Shown here: positions 25,035 to 34,300 of the stretch, piece after piece
Layout: every line of letters starts with the position of its first letter
Position numbering within the stretch: the first letter of the stretch is position 1
Assembly (NCBI GenBank): GCA_964509335.1
Contig: CAZDXB010000007.1
Span: 62,001-126,000, forward strand
Length of the DNA: 64,000 nt
Reading direction: 5' to 3'
DNA from: CAZDXB01 sp964509335
GTDB lineage: Bacteria > Bacteroidota > Ignavibacteria > Kapaibacteriales > UBA2268
Notes under the pieces: generated by a model
Told to the model about the DNA's origin: nothing
The model's input: only the letters and a program-made list of their open reading frames with translations
Database searches by the model: none
Translations under genes and position numbers: made by a program

Positions 25035-26621
25035 CTAAGGTAGATTCGGCTCCGCCATTATTACTTGCTCCCTCGCTATTACGACGCTGCCGGGATTCGC
25101 TCCTTTCGGTTTGCGAACGTATTTTTTGTATGTGTAGGCGACCGGAGCGTATTTGGCGTTTCTCGCTTTTGAGTAATACAAAGCTATAGAGGCGGCTTTT
25201 TGTATTATGTGTTTCGACGGTTTTTGCTTTTTTCCCAGTCTAAGAACGGCGTGCGAGCCGCCCGCGCCGCGAGCGTGAAACCATAAGTCGTTTGGCTTGG
25301 CGAATTTCATCGTCAGTTCGTCGTTTTCGGCGGCGTTCTTGCCTACGTATAGAACGAAGCCTTCGCCTAAATCGAATGTTCTGAATTTCGCGTCTGCGCT
25401 ATCTTCTTTCATTCCGCTTCCCAATATTTTATTCGCTTCTTTCTGTATCTTTTCAATTTCTTTGACGGTTCGCGCTTTTTCTAATTGATTGAGAATTTTT
25501 TGAACCGCGCTAAGCTCGTCTTTTGTTTTCGGTATTCTTTTCTTTCTGATTTTTAACTCTTCCCTCGTCGAGCGGGCTTTGTCGAAATATTTTTGCGCGT
25601 TCTCCAGCAAGCTTCTTTCTTTTTCGAGCGGTATTTCGATAGTTTCGCCGCTAAAATCTTCGAGATTTATCGAATCGCCCGCTTTGATTTTTGGATTTGG
25701 TTGCGCCATTAACACTTCGGCGTATTTTTGGTATTTTGCCGCTCTACTTTCCGCTTTCGTTTCGTTTTGCAATTCCGTTAGCGTTTTCGCGAGCTTATCT
25801 TTCCTTCTAATTAATCTCTTTTCGAGGCTTCCGCTAATCGAATCGAACTTTTCATTTTTCAAATAGCCGACGACGCGTTCGCGAATGGCAGCGCTTATTG
25901 AATCGAATATTTTTTCCGGCTCTTCCCTTTCGCTTAGCGGCGTTAAAGACAAAACCGAAGAACGCCCGCCGTATAAATAGAATTTTTCCGAAGACTTTAG
26001 CTCGGCGATAAATTTCTCCGCTTCGCTTTTCAAGCGCTCTAGCGAAAATTCTCCGAGCTTCGCGTTTTTATCGATTCCCGCGCGACTTAATATCTCGGCG
26101 GCGTAGCGTTTGCCGAGCTTATAGTTGGATTTAGAAAGAACTTTGTAAATTGTCGTTTCGGGCTTGAAATCATCTATAGACTTAAGCGAGCCTTTCGGCG
26201 CGGATAATTTCGAGCCGACGTATTTATCGGAAGATTTGAACGCGTCTGTAACGGTATCCTTCGAGTCGGTCAAGAAAACGTTGCTTTTAGGACCGCCGAA
26301 GACGAAAAAATATAAGTTATACTCGCCAAAGTAGAGTTTAATAATTCTATCGTCGGAAGAAATCTCGACGGATTCAACGGTTTCGCCGACGATTGGCGCG
26401 AATAAATCGACGACGTTCTTTCTGGCTTTGGCGAAGTCGTCCCTGAGAAACATGGACGCTATTTGCGGCTTGCCGTAATATTGAACGTAAAATTCCTCGT
26501 CGCCAAAAAGCTCCAGAACGAGCGAATTCTTCTCTTGGCTAAAGCAATCCGACAGAGTCGCCCCCTTAAGAACTTGAAATTCCTCGACGACCTTTAGCAA
26601 TGTATAGTAATTTCTAATCAT
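25035..26621 (-). CDS. NFACT/RqcH-family ribosome quality control protein
   Basis: A 528-residue protein of the Rqc2/NEMF/RqcH family. The NFACT-N domain fills about 1-200, with the conserved Asp-Arg pair visible in SSDDRIIKL near 110. A helical coiled-coil middle (about 260-400) is followed by the NFACT-R (DUF814) domain with NDLWFHARGAGGSHAVLRL. In Bacillus, RqcH binds stalled 50S subunits and recruits tRNA-Ala to add alanine tails. Older annotations call such proteins fibronectin-binding. It is slightly shorter than Bacillus RqcH (about 570). It stands alone, convergent with cassette 2. Confidence 0.85.
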   Translation of the reverse strand: MIRNYYTLLKVVEEFQVLKGATLSDCFSQEKNSLVLELFGDEEFYVQYYGKPQIASMFLRDDFAKARKNVVDLFAPIVGETVESVEISSDDRIIKLYFGEYNLYFFVFGGPKSNVFLTDSKDTVTDAFKSSDKYVGSKLSAPKGSLKSIDDFKPETTIYKVLSKSNYKLGKRYAAEILSRAGIDKNAKLGEFSLERLKSEAEKFIAELKSSEKFYLYGGRSSVLSLTPLSEREEPEKIFDSISAAIRERVVGYLKNEKFDSISGSLEKRLIRRKDKLAKTLTELQNETKAESRAAKYQKYAEVLMAQPNPKIKAGDSINLEDFSGETIEIPLEKERSLLENAQKYFDKARSTREELKIRKKRIPKTKDELSAVQKILNQLEKARTVKEIEKIQKEANKILGSGMKEDSADAKFRTFDLGEGFVLYVGKNAAENDELTMKFAKPNDLWFHARGAGGSHAVLRLGKKQKPSKHIIQKAASIALYYSKARNAKYAPVAYTYKKYVRKPKGANPGSVVIAREQVIMAEPNLP

Positions 26622-26653
26622 TCAAATCTTCAGATTGTATTTGTCGCAAAAAT

Positions 26654-26689
26654 AAAAAAAGGAGAGGAGTATTTAACAATTCCCCTCTC
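26654..26689 (-). terminator. minus-strand rho-independent terminator
   Basis: On the minus strand GAGAGG pairs with CCTCTC (26662-26667/26684-26689) and is followed by CTTTTTTT. It most likely ends the transcript of the secreted protease at 26902-29922 before the RqcH gene. Confidence 0.55.
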
Positions 26690-26773
26690 ATAAAACTCTG
26701 TTGAGAGAACGTTTAATGAACTCCTACTGAAATTGAAATTTCGGAAGAGACAAACAAAATCGCTACGATTAAA

Positions 26774-26823
26774 CGACGCGGAGCGTCTCAATATGCGTTC
26801 CGCCGCGGGAGCGGGCGGAACGA
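26774..26823 (-). repeat. inverted copy of the cassette-tail repeat
   Basis: Read on the minus strand this contains CGTTCCGCCCGCTCC, CGGCGG and GACGCTCCGCGTCG, matching 24855-24905. It lacks the GCGCAGAGCGC hairpin part. Confidence 0.6.
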
Positions 26824-26858
26824 GCCGAGTAAACGGGGTATCCCTTCTACTAGTCGTT

Positions 26859-26886
26859 GTAGAGACGCAAAATTTTGCGTCTCTAC
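26859..26886. repeat. perfect 28-bp palindrome GTAGAGACGCAAAA/TTTTGCGTCTCTAC
   Basis: A perfect inverted repeat followed on the plus strand by TTTTT. Similar GTAGAGACG palindromes are common extragenic repeats in several phyla. It lies 15 bp beyond the stop of the minus-strand protease gene. Confidence 0.6.
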
Positions 26887-26901
26887 TTTTTCAGCTTCGA
26901 A

Positions 26902-29900
26902 TTATTGTTGCTTAACTATTAATTTACCGCCGCCTATTCTTTCGCCGTCGATAATCTTATAGAAATACATTCCGGGCGCGACTGAGTTGTTTTGAGAGTC
27001 CGTCGCGTCCCAAACGACGGTTTGAATTCCTTGAGAGAGCTTGTTTGCTTCTATAGTTTTGATTTTGCTTCCTAAGGAATTATAGATTAAAACTTTCGTT
27101 CGCTCCGGTTTGTCCGAATAAAACGAAATCGTCGTTTTATAAGTGAGCGGGTTAGGCGAAGCTTTATATTTGCTCAAACTTAAATCGCTTTCGTCATCAA
27201 CTGAATATGCTAAACTCGCCGTTAGAACTTCGAAATCGTCTATAAGAGCGTCGGTAAATGAAGCTGGGTATCCCCCTTGACCGGGTTTCCCGTAAAACAA
27301 AAACTTCATCTGGAATTCGCTTAAATCGTCGCCTATAACTTGAATTGGCAACAGAAGTTGTCCCCATTGGAAATTCCCTTGCTGTAATTGTTCGGTAACT
27401 GACCAGCTGTCGCCGCCGTTCGTAGAATGATATATTATTAAAGACGATTGTCCGTTTTGAAATAGCGGCACGTTTGAATAGAAATAGTAAAAACGAATTA
27501 AGGGATTGCGCAAAGGAGATAAATCCAGCACGGGAGTAAACAAAGTTGTTCTTCCGTCCGGAGTGCTTTGAATCATTTGCATTATATTTCCGCCGCCTTC
27601 AGCTCCCGTAACCGCGCAAATATTTCCAAATTGGGTATGGTCGTTTTCCGGTTGTATAGGAATTTGGGTTCCTTGGATGTTAAGAGTGTATCCTCTTGGG
27701 TTGTCTATTTCCCATTCGCCTTTGTTCGCGTTATCGTTGGCGTCTCCAATCGACCAATCAGGAGCGTTATCTTCAAAATCTTCCAAATAAGCGGACTTAT
27801 ATCCGACTAAAAATCTATAAGGTTGAAACGAGGAAATATCTTTTGTAAGCGTTAGCTCGGCGTCGGAATACTTGTCTTTCGCTTCCATATAATAAGAAAC
27901 TATCGTTCCAGCCTCCAGAGCCGGAATTTCCGCCCTGAATTTTCCTTCTTCGTATTCTACGGCTTCAACGGTATTTTGGGTTGTCATCCCGTCCGTCGAA
28001 TAAATTAACTTTACGTCGTAAGGGTCGTTGTCGAGGAATTCCAGAGGATTGTTAAGCGTGAATTCCGCTACGTAAGGGCTCTCGGTTTCCTGCGTGTCTT
28101 CTAATGGGTCGTGATTGTAAGTGGTTCTGACTAACAAACTAGTTCCAATATTATGATTTCCGAAGGATTCAATAATTTCATCGTCGTGCGGAGTTCCGTT
28201 TGACAAATCGTTGTCGCCCTCGGGACCGCTATCGTCCGTTATTAATGTTTCTAAAAACCATTCGGCGAAAGCTATAGCAATGTCGGGGTCGTCGGGAGTT
28301 CCCATTTTTTTAGTATAATGCGAAATCCATCTGCCGTAATCCAAAGAAGTCATTTCGCGCAAATCCCAAAGGGAACCTCCTAGTATTAAACCGTTAATGT
28401 GGGAGTCGCTTTCTAAATCGTCAGGGTATTTATTGTTGTTTTTTAGATTTCGTATTACTTTATTAGTGTCTGCGAACGCCTTGTATCCTATTTTATTATC
28501 GTCTAATAAAAAGCCGGCGTAAATGTCCGCCAAAGCCTCGTGGCAAGACATATTAACCATGCCTTGATACGCTCCGACCTCGTAATATAATTGTTGGTTA
28601 ACGGTATGACCGTATTCGTGATACAAAATGCCCGCCGTTAAGGGGAAACGATAACTAGGGTTTGAAATACCGGTAAAAGTAATATTAGACTCAAGGTCCG
28701 ACATCGCGTTTGGCGTGGATTGCTCCGTCAAAGTTACGGTTATTTGATAATCGACGGCTTCGGATTCCGGATCCAATGTTTTATAATAACTATGCGCGTT
28801 GTTTGTGTGGTGGTATAAACTTCTTTCGTATATGTGCGAATTATCGTCGTCCCAGAGTAACTCGAAATCCTCTCCGGGCGTTACGTTCCCCGAATAATTT
28901 GCGGAAGCTTTTCCGTCAAAAACTACTTTCGCCCAAGTTCCCGCAAGTCTCGCGGTAATAGAAGATTCTTCGCTAATATCTTTAAAAATTTCGCCGTTTT
29001 CGTCTGTGTAAACGTTATCTCCGTCTATTGTAGTTTTTAAATTTCCGAAAGGTTTAACGGTGGTTTCGTCTTCTGAAGTTCTTTCTTTTATTCCGCCTTT
29101 GGCGGTAATTTTAGTCTGCGCTCTAGTTATCATATCGCGTCGCCATACGATATCCGAGGAATGAGCGTCCACGAATGATTTGTATTTGAATGGGATTCCA
29201 ATTTTGCAGCCCTCGACAAGTATATCGTAAACTAGGCTGTAATTAACTCCGTTTTTAGTTTTTACCGGCAGAACGTAAAGCTTCCCAGCCGACTGGATTT
29301 TTGCTTTTTTGTCGTCGATATTCAATCCTTTTGTAGCGGCGTTCTTCGCCGTTTGGATATTTACCTTCGGTTCGGTCGGTATATTTATATCCTCGTAATA
29401 CTGAACGCCTAAAGCGGAAACTTTGCCGTCGGTTCTTATTCTTAACTCTACTTCGGTTAACAACACTTCGATTCCGTTGTAAGTTTGAGCGTAAGAAAGC
29501 GACCATAAGTCGTTAATCTTGATTTTCTTAGTTAGTTTCAGGTTTTCTGTATTCAAATCAAGCAAATCGGAGTATTCGTTCAAGAAACGCAAAGCCGCCG
29601 ACTCGACGTTTTCTTCCGTTATATCGTAATATCCGTTTATCTGAATCGGTTTTCCGAAAGCTCTATGGGCGTCGCCGGTTAAATTATCAAATAATATAGT
29701 CCAAGACGGATTATTCTCTTTAAATTTATTCCATTTTTGCTGTTGGAAATTCGGTTTGGCGGTTAAACCTACAGAGTTTTGAAAAGATTCTGTCGGCAAT
29801 TGAATAGCTCCAGAATTTATGGTCCCCGGCGAATTGTTTTCTAATTTTTCTCCGGTAATCGCGAAAGCGTGAAGCGCCGCAAATATAAGCGCGATAAACA

Positions 29901-29922
29901 AAGCGGAAGCGAACTTTTTCAT
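26902..29922 (-). CDS. secreted M36-like zinc metalloprotease with T9SS sorting domain
   Basis: A 1006-residue protein. A signal peptide (MKKFASALFIALIFAALHAFA) precedes an FTP-type propeptide (about 70-260). The catalytic domain contains the zinc motif HEYGHTVNQQ (about 435-445) and a downstream Glu in CHEALADIYAGF, as in fungalysin/thermolysin-type proteases. Beta-rich modules follow (about 600-900), including an MAM/jelly-roll-like region with STNGGDSWSV. It ends in a T9SS domain (YKASPNPLTYKTTISF, ending GGKLIVKQQ). The protease is probably extracellular and nutritional or invasive. It follows porV after about 300 bp that contain a terminator, so it is a separate unit. Confidence 0.85.
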   Translation of the reverse strand: MKKFASALFIALIFAALHAFAITGEKLENNSPGTINSGAIQLPTESFQNSVGLTAKPNFQQQKWNKFKENNPSWTILFDNLTGDAHRAFGKPIQINGYYDITEENVESAALRFLNEYSDLLDLNTENLKLTKKIKINDLWSLSYAQTYNGIEVLLTEVELRIRTDGKVSALGVQYYEDINIPTEPKVNIQTAKNAATKGLNIDDKKAKIQSAGKLYVLPVKTKNGVNYSLVYDILVEGCKIGIPFKYKSFVDAHSSDIVWRRDMITRAQTKITAKGGIKERTSEDETTVKPFGNLKTTIDGDNVYTDENGEIFKDISEESSITARLAGTWAKVVFDGKASANYSGNVTPGEDFELLWDDDNSHIYERSLYHHTNNAHSYYKTLDPESEAVDYQITVTLTEQSTPNAMSDLESNITFTGISNPSYRFPLTAGILYHEYGHTVNQQLYYEVGAYQGMVNMSCHEALADIYAGFLLDDNKIGYKAFADTNKVIRNLKNNNKYPDDLESDSHINGLILGGSLWDLREMTSLDYGRWISHYTKKMGTPDDPDIAIAFAEWFLETLITDDSGPEGDNDLSNGTPHDDEIIESFGNHNIGTSLLVRTTYNHDPLEDTQETESPYVAEFTLNNPLEFLDNDPYDVKLIYSTDGMTTQNTVEAVEYEEGKFRAEIPALEAGTIVSYYMEAKDKYSDAELTLTKDISSFQPYRFLVGYKSAYLEDFEDNAPDWSIGDANDNANKGEWEIDNPRGYTLNIQGTQIPIQPENDHTQFGNICAVTGAEGGGNIMQMIQSTPDGRTTLFTPVLDLSPLRNPLIRFYYFYSNVPLFQNGQSSLIIYHSTNGGDSWSVTEQLQQGNFQWGQLLLPIQVIGDDLSEFQMKFLFYGKPGQGGYPASFTDALIDDFEVLTASLAYSVDDESDLSLSKYKASPNPLTYKTTISFYSDKPERTKVLIYNSLGSKIKTIEANKLSQGIQTVVWDATDSQNNSVAPGMYFYKIIDGERIGGGKLIVKQQ

Positions 29923-30109
29923 ACTAGTCCTCTGAATTATTGTTACTGTAGAATTACGTTCAATATAGTATTAAGACACATAAATTAATTAAAAGTTACA
30001 AAAAGGCAAGATAATGAAAAATTCAGCCAATTTGCAAAACAAATTCGATAGTTATTACATAACCCCGCAGTTATATATAAATTAACGTATTAGAACGTAA
30101 ATATTTTAT

Positions 30110-30145
30110 AAAAAAAGCCCGAAAGCGCCGCGGCGTTTCAGGCTT
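30110..30145 (-). terminator. terminator of the porU-porV operon
   Basis: On the minus strand, AAGCC..GAAACGCC pairs with GGCG.TTTC.GGCTT and runs into T7. It lies about 75 bp after the porV stop. The rest of the 29923-30218 gap shows only AT-rich sequence. Confidence 0.75.
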
Positions 30146-30218
30146 ACAACTTCAAGAGGACTTTAAGGTCTAACCTTGACAGAGAATACGAACGCTTTCA
30201 AAAAAAGTTTCAAAAAAA

Positions 30219-31328
30219 TTAACGCCAATTAATAAGCATCGAAAAACGCATAGTGTTCGCTAGCGGATGGTTCGCTTCGACAGTGTTAATGTAACTGAAG
30301 TCAAGCTGGAACATATCGTAACGAACTCCGGCGCCGAAATTATAAAACTTTCTGTTGCCTAAGGTGGAAGGCTCCCAGAAATAGCCTCCTCTAAGAGCGA
30401 CGAGATGTTGGTACCAATACTCCAATCCGAAAGAAACTTCCGCTCCGGGATTTTCCCAGCCGGTGATTAAAGATTTCGGCAACGGGTCGGAGTCGATAGA
30501 ATCTCTTTTGACTAATAGCTTCGAAACGTCAAAAGCGAACTTCAATTCGTTAAATTCGTTTTCGAATACTTTAATTGCCGTGCCGACTCTCAAAGTAGTG
30601 GGAAGCGGGTCGGCTTCGTTTCTGTAAGTCATTTTCGGACCTACGTTCTGGATATTAAAACCTAAAGCGATTCTGTCCCGAATAGGAAGTCCGAAAACGT
30701 TCAAATCTTGCGGCGACCACAGTATGCCCAAATCAAAAGCGCCGCTGATTCCGGTGCCGGCTCCTTCGTTCTGTCCGGGAGCGGCGGGCGCTAAGTTCGA
30801 TTGTATATATTTAAGTTGAACTCCGACAGCTAAGTCTCTCGCCACTATTGTTCCGTAAGCGATATTAAAAGCGAATTCGCTCGAAAGGAATTTTCCGAGA
30901 ACTCTGCCGCTTTCGTGAGTTCTGGTAAATTCGCCTAAGTTCATAAAAGTAAAATTAGCGGCGACGGTTCCGTCGAGTTCTTCGAAGAATTGACCGAATG
31001 TTCCGTAACTGTAAAATAAATCAGCGTTAAATTGCGGCAGCCATCGCGAAAAGGCGAACGCTATTTGCCTCCAAGGGCTGTAGTCGTCCGGGTTTGTCGG
31101 ATTCACGAAATAGTCGTGAAACCCTAAACCGGCGGGATTCCAGTAAATAGCGTTTATATCGTCGGCTATTGCCGTGCCTACCTCGCCCATTCCGCTAGCT
31201 CTGGCGTCGGGTGAAATCAATAGGAAGGGAACGGCGGCGCCGCCCGCTTGCGATTTCGCTACGTTTGTGGAAAACCCAAAAACTAGTAGGGCTATTAGTA
31301 TGATTTTTAGTTTGCTTAACCGTTTCAT
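30219..31328 (-). CDS. porV: type IX secretion system protein PorV
   Basis: A 369-residue outer-membrane barrel of the PorV (LptO) family. After the signal peptide (ending TNVAKSQA) comes the family signature FLLISPDARASGMGEVGTA and INAIYWNPAGLG. Alternating beta strands follow to a C-terminal MRFSMLINWR. In Bacteroidota, PorV carries cargo from the T9SS translocon to the PorU sortase complex. It is 61 bp downstream of porU on the same strand, a sensible pairing because PorU and PorV form the attachment complex. A terminator follows at 30110-30145. Confidence 0.93.
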   Translation of the reverse strand: MKRLSKLKIILIALLVFGFSTNVAKSQAGGAAVPFLLISPDARASGMGEVGTAIADDINAIYWNPAGLGFHDYFVNPTNPDDYSPWRQIAFAFSRWLPQFNADLFYSYGTFGQFFEELDGTVAANFTFMNLGEFTRTHESGRVLGKFLSSEFAFNIAYGTIVARDLAVGVQLKYIQSNLAPAAPGQNEGAGTGISGAFDLGILWSPQDLNVFGLPIRDRIALGFNIQNVGPKMTYRNEADPLPTTLRVGTAIKVFENEFNELKFAFDVSKLLVKRDSIDSDPLPKSLITGWENPGAEVSFGLEYWYQHLVALRGGYFWEPSTLGNRKFYNFGAGVRYDMFQLDFSYINTVEANHPLANTMRFSMLINWR

Positions 31329-31389
31329 CTTTATTCCTCCTAAATTTTATTTTAATAATTTATTTTCATTTATTCCAAAAATAATACCA

Positions 31390-34300
31390 TTATTTGATAA
31401 TATTCAAAAAATTTGTTGATTCTACCATAATTCCGTCTTTATTTATCGCTTTTAGACGATAATAATAAGCTCCGCTAGTTAGATTTTTTCCGTTGTCGTC
31501 TTGGCAATTCCAACGTATTTCGGTTTTATATTTCGTTTGCGCTTCGCTCGATAGGGTAGATACGATTCTGCCCAAAGCGTCGCGCACGGTAATTTCGTAA
31601 TCGAACGGCGGGTTTATAGTGTGATTAAAACTGAAAGTCAAGCTTGAACTAGCGGGATTTGGATAGGTCGTAAGATTATGAATAATCAATCCGTCGCAAG
31701 ACGCGGTTCTGAAGTAGGTCTCGGTTATCGAAAAGTTGTTGAACACGTCCCAAGCGCGAATTTTTATTTTATGTAGCCCGGGTTCCAAATCATACAGGAT
31801 TTTTGTCGCTTCTCCCGAACGTGAATCTCCGAAAGAAGCGGAGAAGTTATCAGTTAAATCGATAGATTTGCGCGCGTCGTCTATCCAAGCTTCGATATTA
31901 TGTCCTAAACCTATGCCTGTGGCGTTAATGCCGCTCTCGTCTGATAGCTCGACGATTAGCGTAGGCTCGCAACTAACGTAATCGCCGGAAACGAACTCTT
32001 TTGAGTCTAAATAAACTTCGATTTCCGGTCCTCTGGAATCTGCGTGTGTGGTAGTATCAAGCCCGTCTATTATAAATTTGCGAGTGTCGCCTTTAGCAAA
32101 TCTGTCGTCGTCGGAGTAAGCGTAAACTAAAAGTCTGCCGGGTTCGCCGGAAAAACTAATATCCTTCGGAATAATAAACTCGCTCGTAAATTTTCCGTTC
32201 TTAACTTCGCAGGAGCTTTGGTTTAGCGTTCCGCCGTATTTTGTGAAATGATGAGTCGTGCCGTTCGGAGAGCCGTCGTCTTCGAAAGCTCTTATTTGTT
32301 TGTCGCTATCGAGCATAGTGATTATTGCCGTTCCGTTGAATGTTTCGTCCGTAACGGTTGAAGACGCAGAAGTTACGCTTCCTTCAATCGTTACTTCCGA
32401 CAAACCTTTCAATTTAGCCGTGTCTCCTTTTGATACGTTTACGTCGTTAATCTTGTTAATACGAGCGTTGTATTCGGGAATTAGTATTTTTATCGTGGGG
32501 TCGCCGAGCAAACAGTATTTTTTGTCGTTCCTTTTATACTTTTCGTATTTTGTAATCATATTCACTACGCCTAAAGAGAAATATTCGCCCGTTTCTTCGT
32601 TTTTTTCGAAGAAATTTCGGTAAAGAGTTTCGTTAAGCCTAGCGTTTGGGTCTGCAAATACGAGTCTCGTCGAAGAGAAAACGCCTATGGCTCCGCCTCG
32701 CTCGCTAAGCAATAATTCTTCGGCGCCGCTTCTTATCTCCGGCGAATCGAATCGTCCGAAGTCGCAACTGGCGGCGGTGGCGAAAAATAATTTATCGAGA
32801 TTAGTGAATTGCGGAATCGTTAAACTCCTCTCTAAGATTTCTTCGTGCGCCCAAACTCTTGGATTTCCGTGTCCAATATAGCATAAGAATAAGTTGCCGT
32901 CGTTATTGGAAGCCGAGAGCATTTCCTGAGTTACGCGCGGTTTTCTTTTGCCGCCGGTAACGCTTTCGCTTGGATATTCTGCCATATAGATTTTATTTAC
33001 TCGCAAAAAATTCGGGAGATGATTTCTACATAGCTGTTCAGCGTCGTTTGTATGCAAGGTTCCGTCGGTAGAACCGCTTTTTTTCCAGCTATCGTCGGCG
33101 ACGACCGTTATATTAGTTCTCCAAGAGTCCTCGCTCGATTCGTTTTCGTATTTACCGATTTTTTCTATCATCCAATTTCCCTCGCCGTTGGATTGAACGG
33201 GGATTCTGCCCAGCGCTATATCGATTAAGTCGTCGTCGCCCGCTATATTGGCGAAAAAGTCGTCGCTTGTGTAAGAATCAATTTCGTCGTAAGAAAAAGA
33301 ACTATTCGGTATTTGATAAGTCGGCGCGTAATTTTTCTCGTCCGTTCCTATTAACTTATAGTCGTAATGCCCGTCGCCCCAAAGCAAAACATATTTCGGC
33401 TTGCGCTCCCAACGGTCGAAAGCGTCCGCTATAAAATCTCTTATCGCCGTCGGGTCGGGCGTTCCTGAATTATATTCGTTGTAAATTTGAGTCAATGTCG
33501 CTATAAAAACTGAAATGTTCGAGCGCTCTTCTCTATATTCTTTATAATTGTTCGCCGATTCGAGTAAGTCTTTATGCGTTATTAAAATTAAGTCAGAGCC
33601 TTTGCTCTCGCCCCTTAAGTTAGCGAATTCGGCTATTTGCAGAGACGGTTCTTTTATTTTTGAAGAAATGAAAAACTTCTTAGGACGATTTGCTTCCGTC
33701 TCGTTTTTAAAGCGGAACATTCCGCCGGTAACCGCTTTGTTTTCGATTAGTTTCGGATTCGCCGCGTCGGTTGTTTCAAAACCGTAGATTTCCCCGCCGG
33801 AAAAGCCGTTTGTTAAGTATTCAACTACTCCGTCGTTTTCGGGATTTGAAAAGAAACTTAATTCATTGTTTATCGGCTCTAGATAGGCGGGATAGTGGAT
33901 TTCATACCAATCGAAGTATCCTTGCGCTCCGCCGTCGCCGGAATAGTTTGTGTATTCAAATTTCAACGAGCTTCTGTTGTCAGCCGATACGTAGGAGGCG
34001 GGAGCTTTCGCGGTAACTTCTTCTCGTTCGGCGTCGTCGTGTCCCGAAGTTATTTTTAAATGCGCCTCGCATAACTTGTTGTCGTTTTCGTAGATGTCGA
34101 AAGTTCCAGTGTAGGGAGCGCGGTGCGCCACTGAAAAGCGGTAGAATATTTCGCCGTCTCTTTTCAAATTATTTAGTCGCTCGACAAACACAGCCGGCAA
34201 CAAGTTCCTGCCGAACCAAGCCCTTCCCGAACCCGCGATATAAGCGTTGTGCATCTCTTCTTCGTAAAATATTCTTCTGGTATAGGTATTCGGTTCGTAA

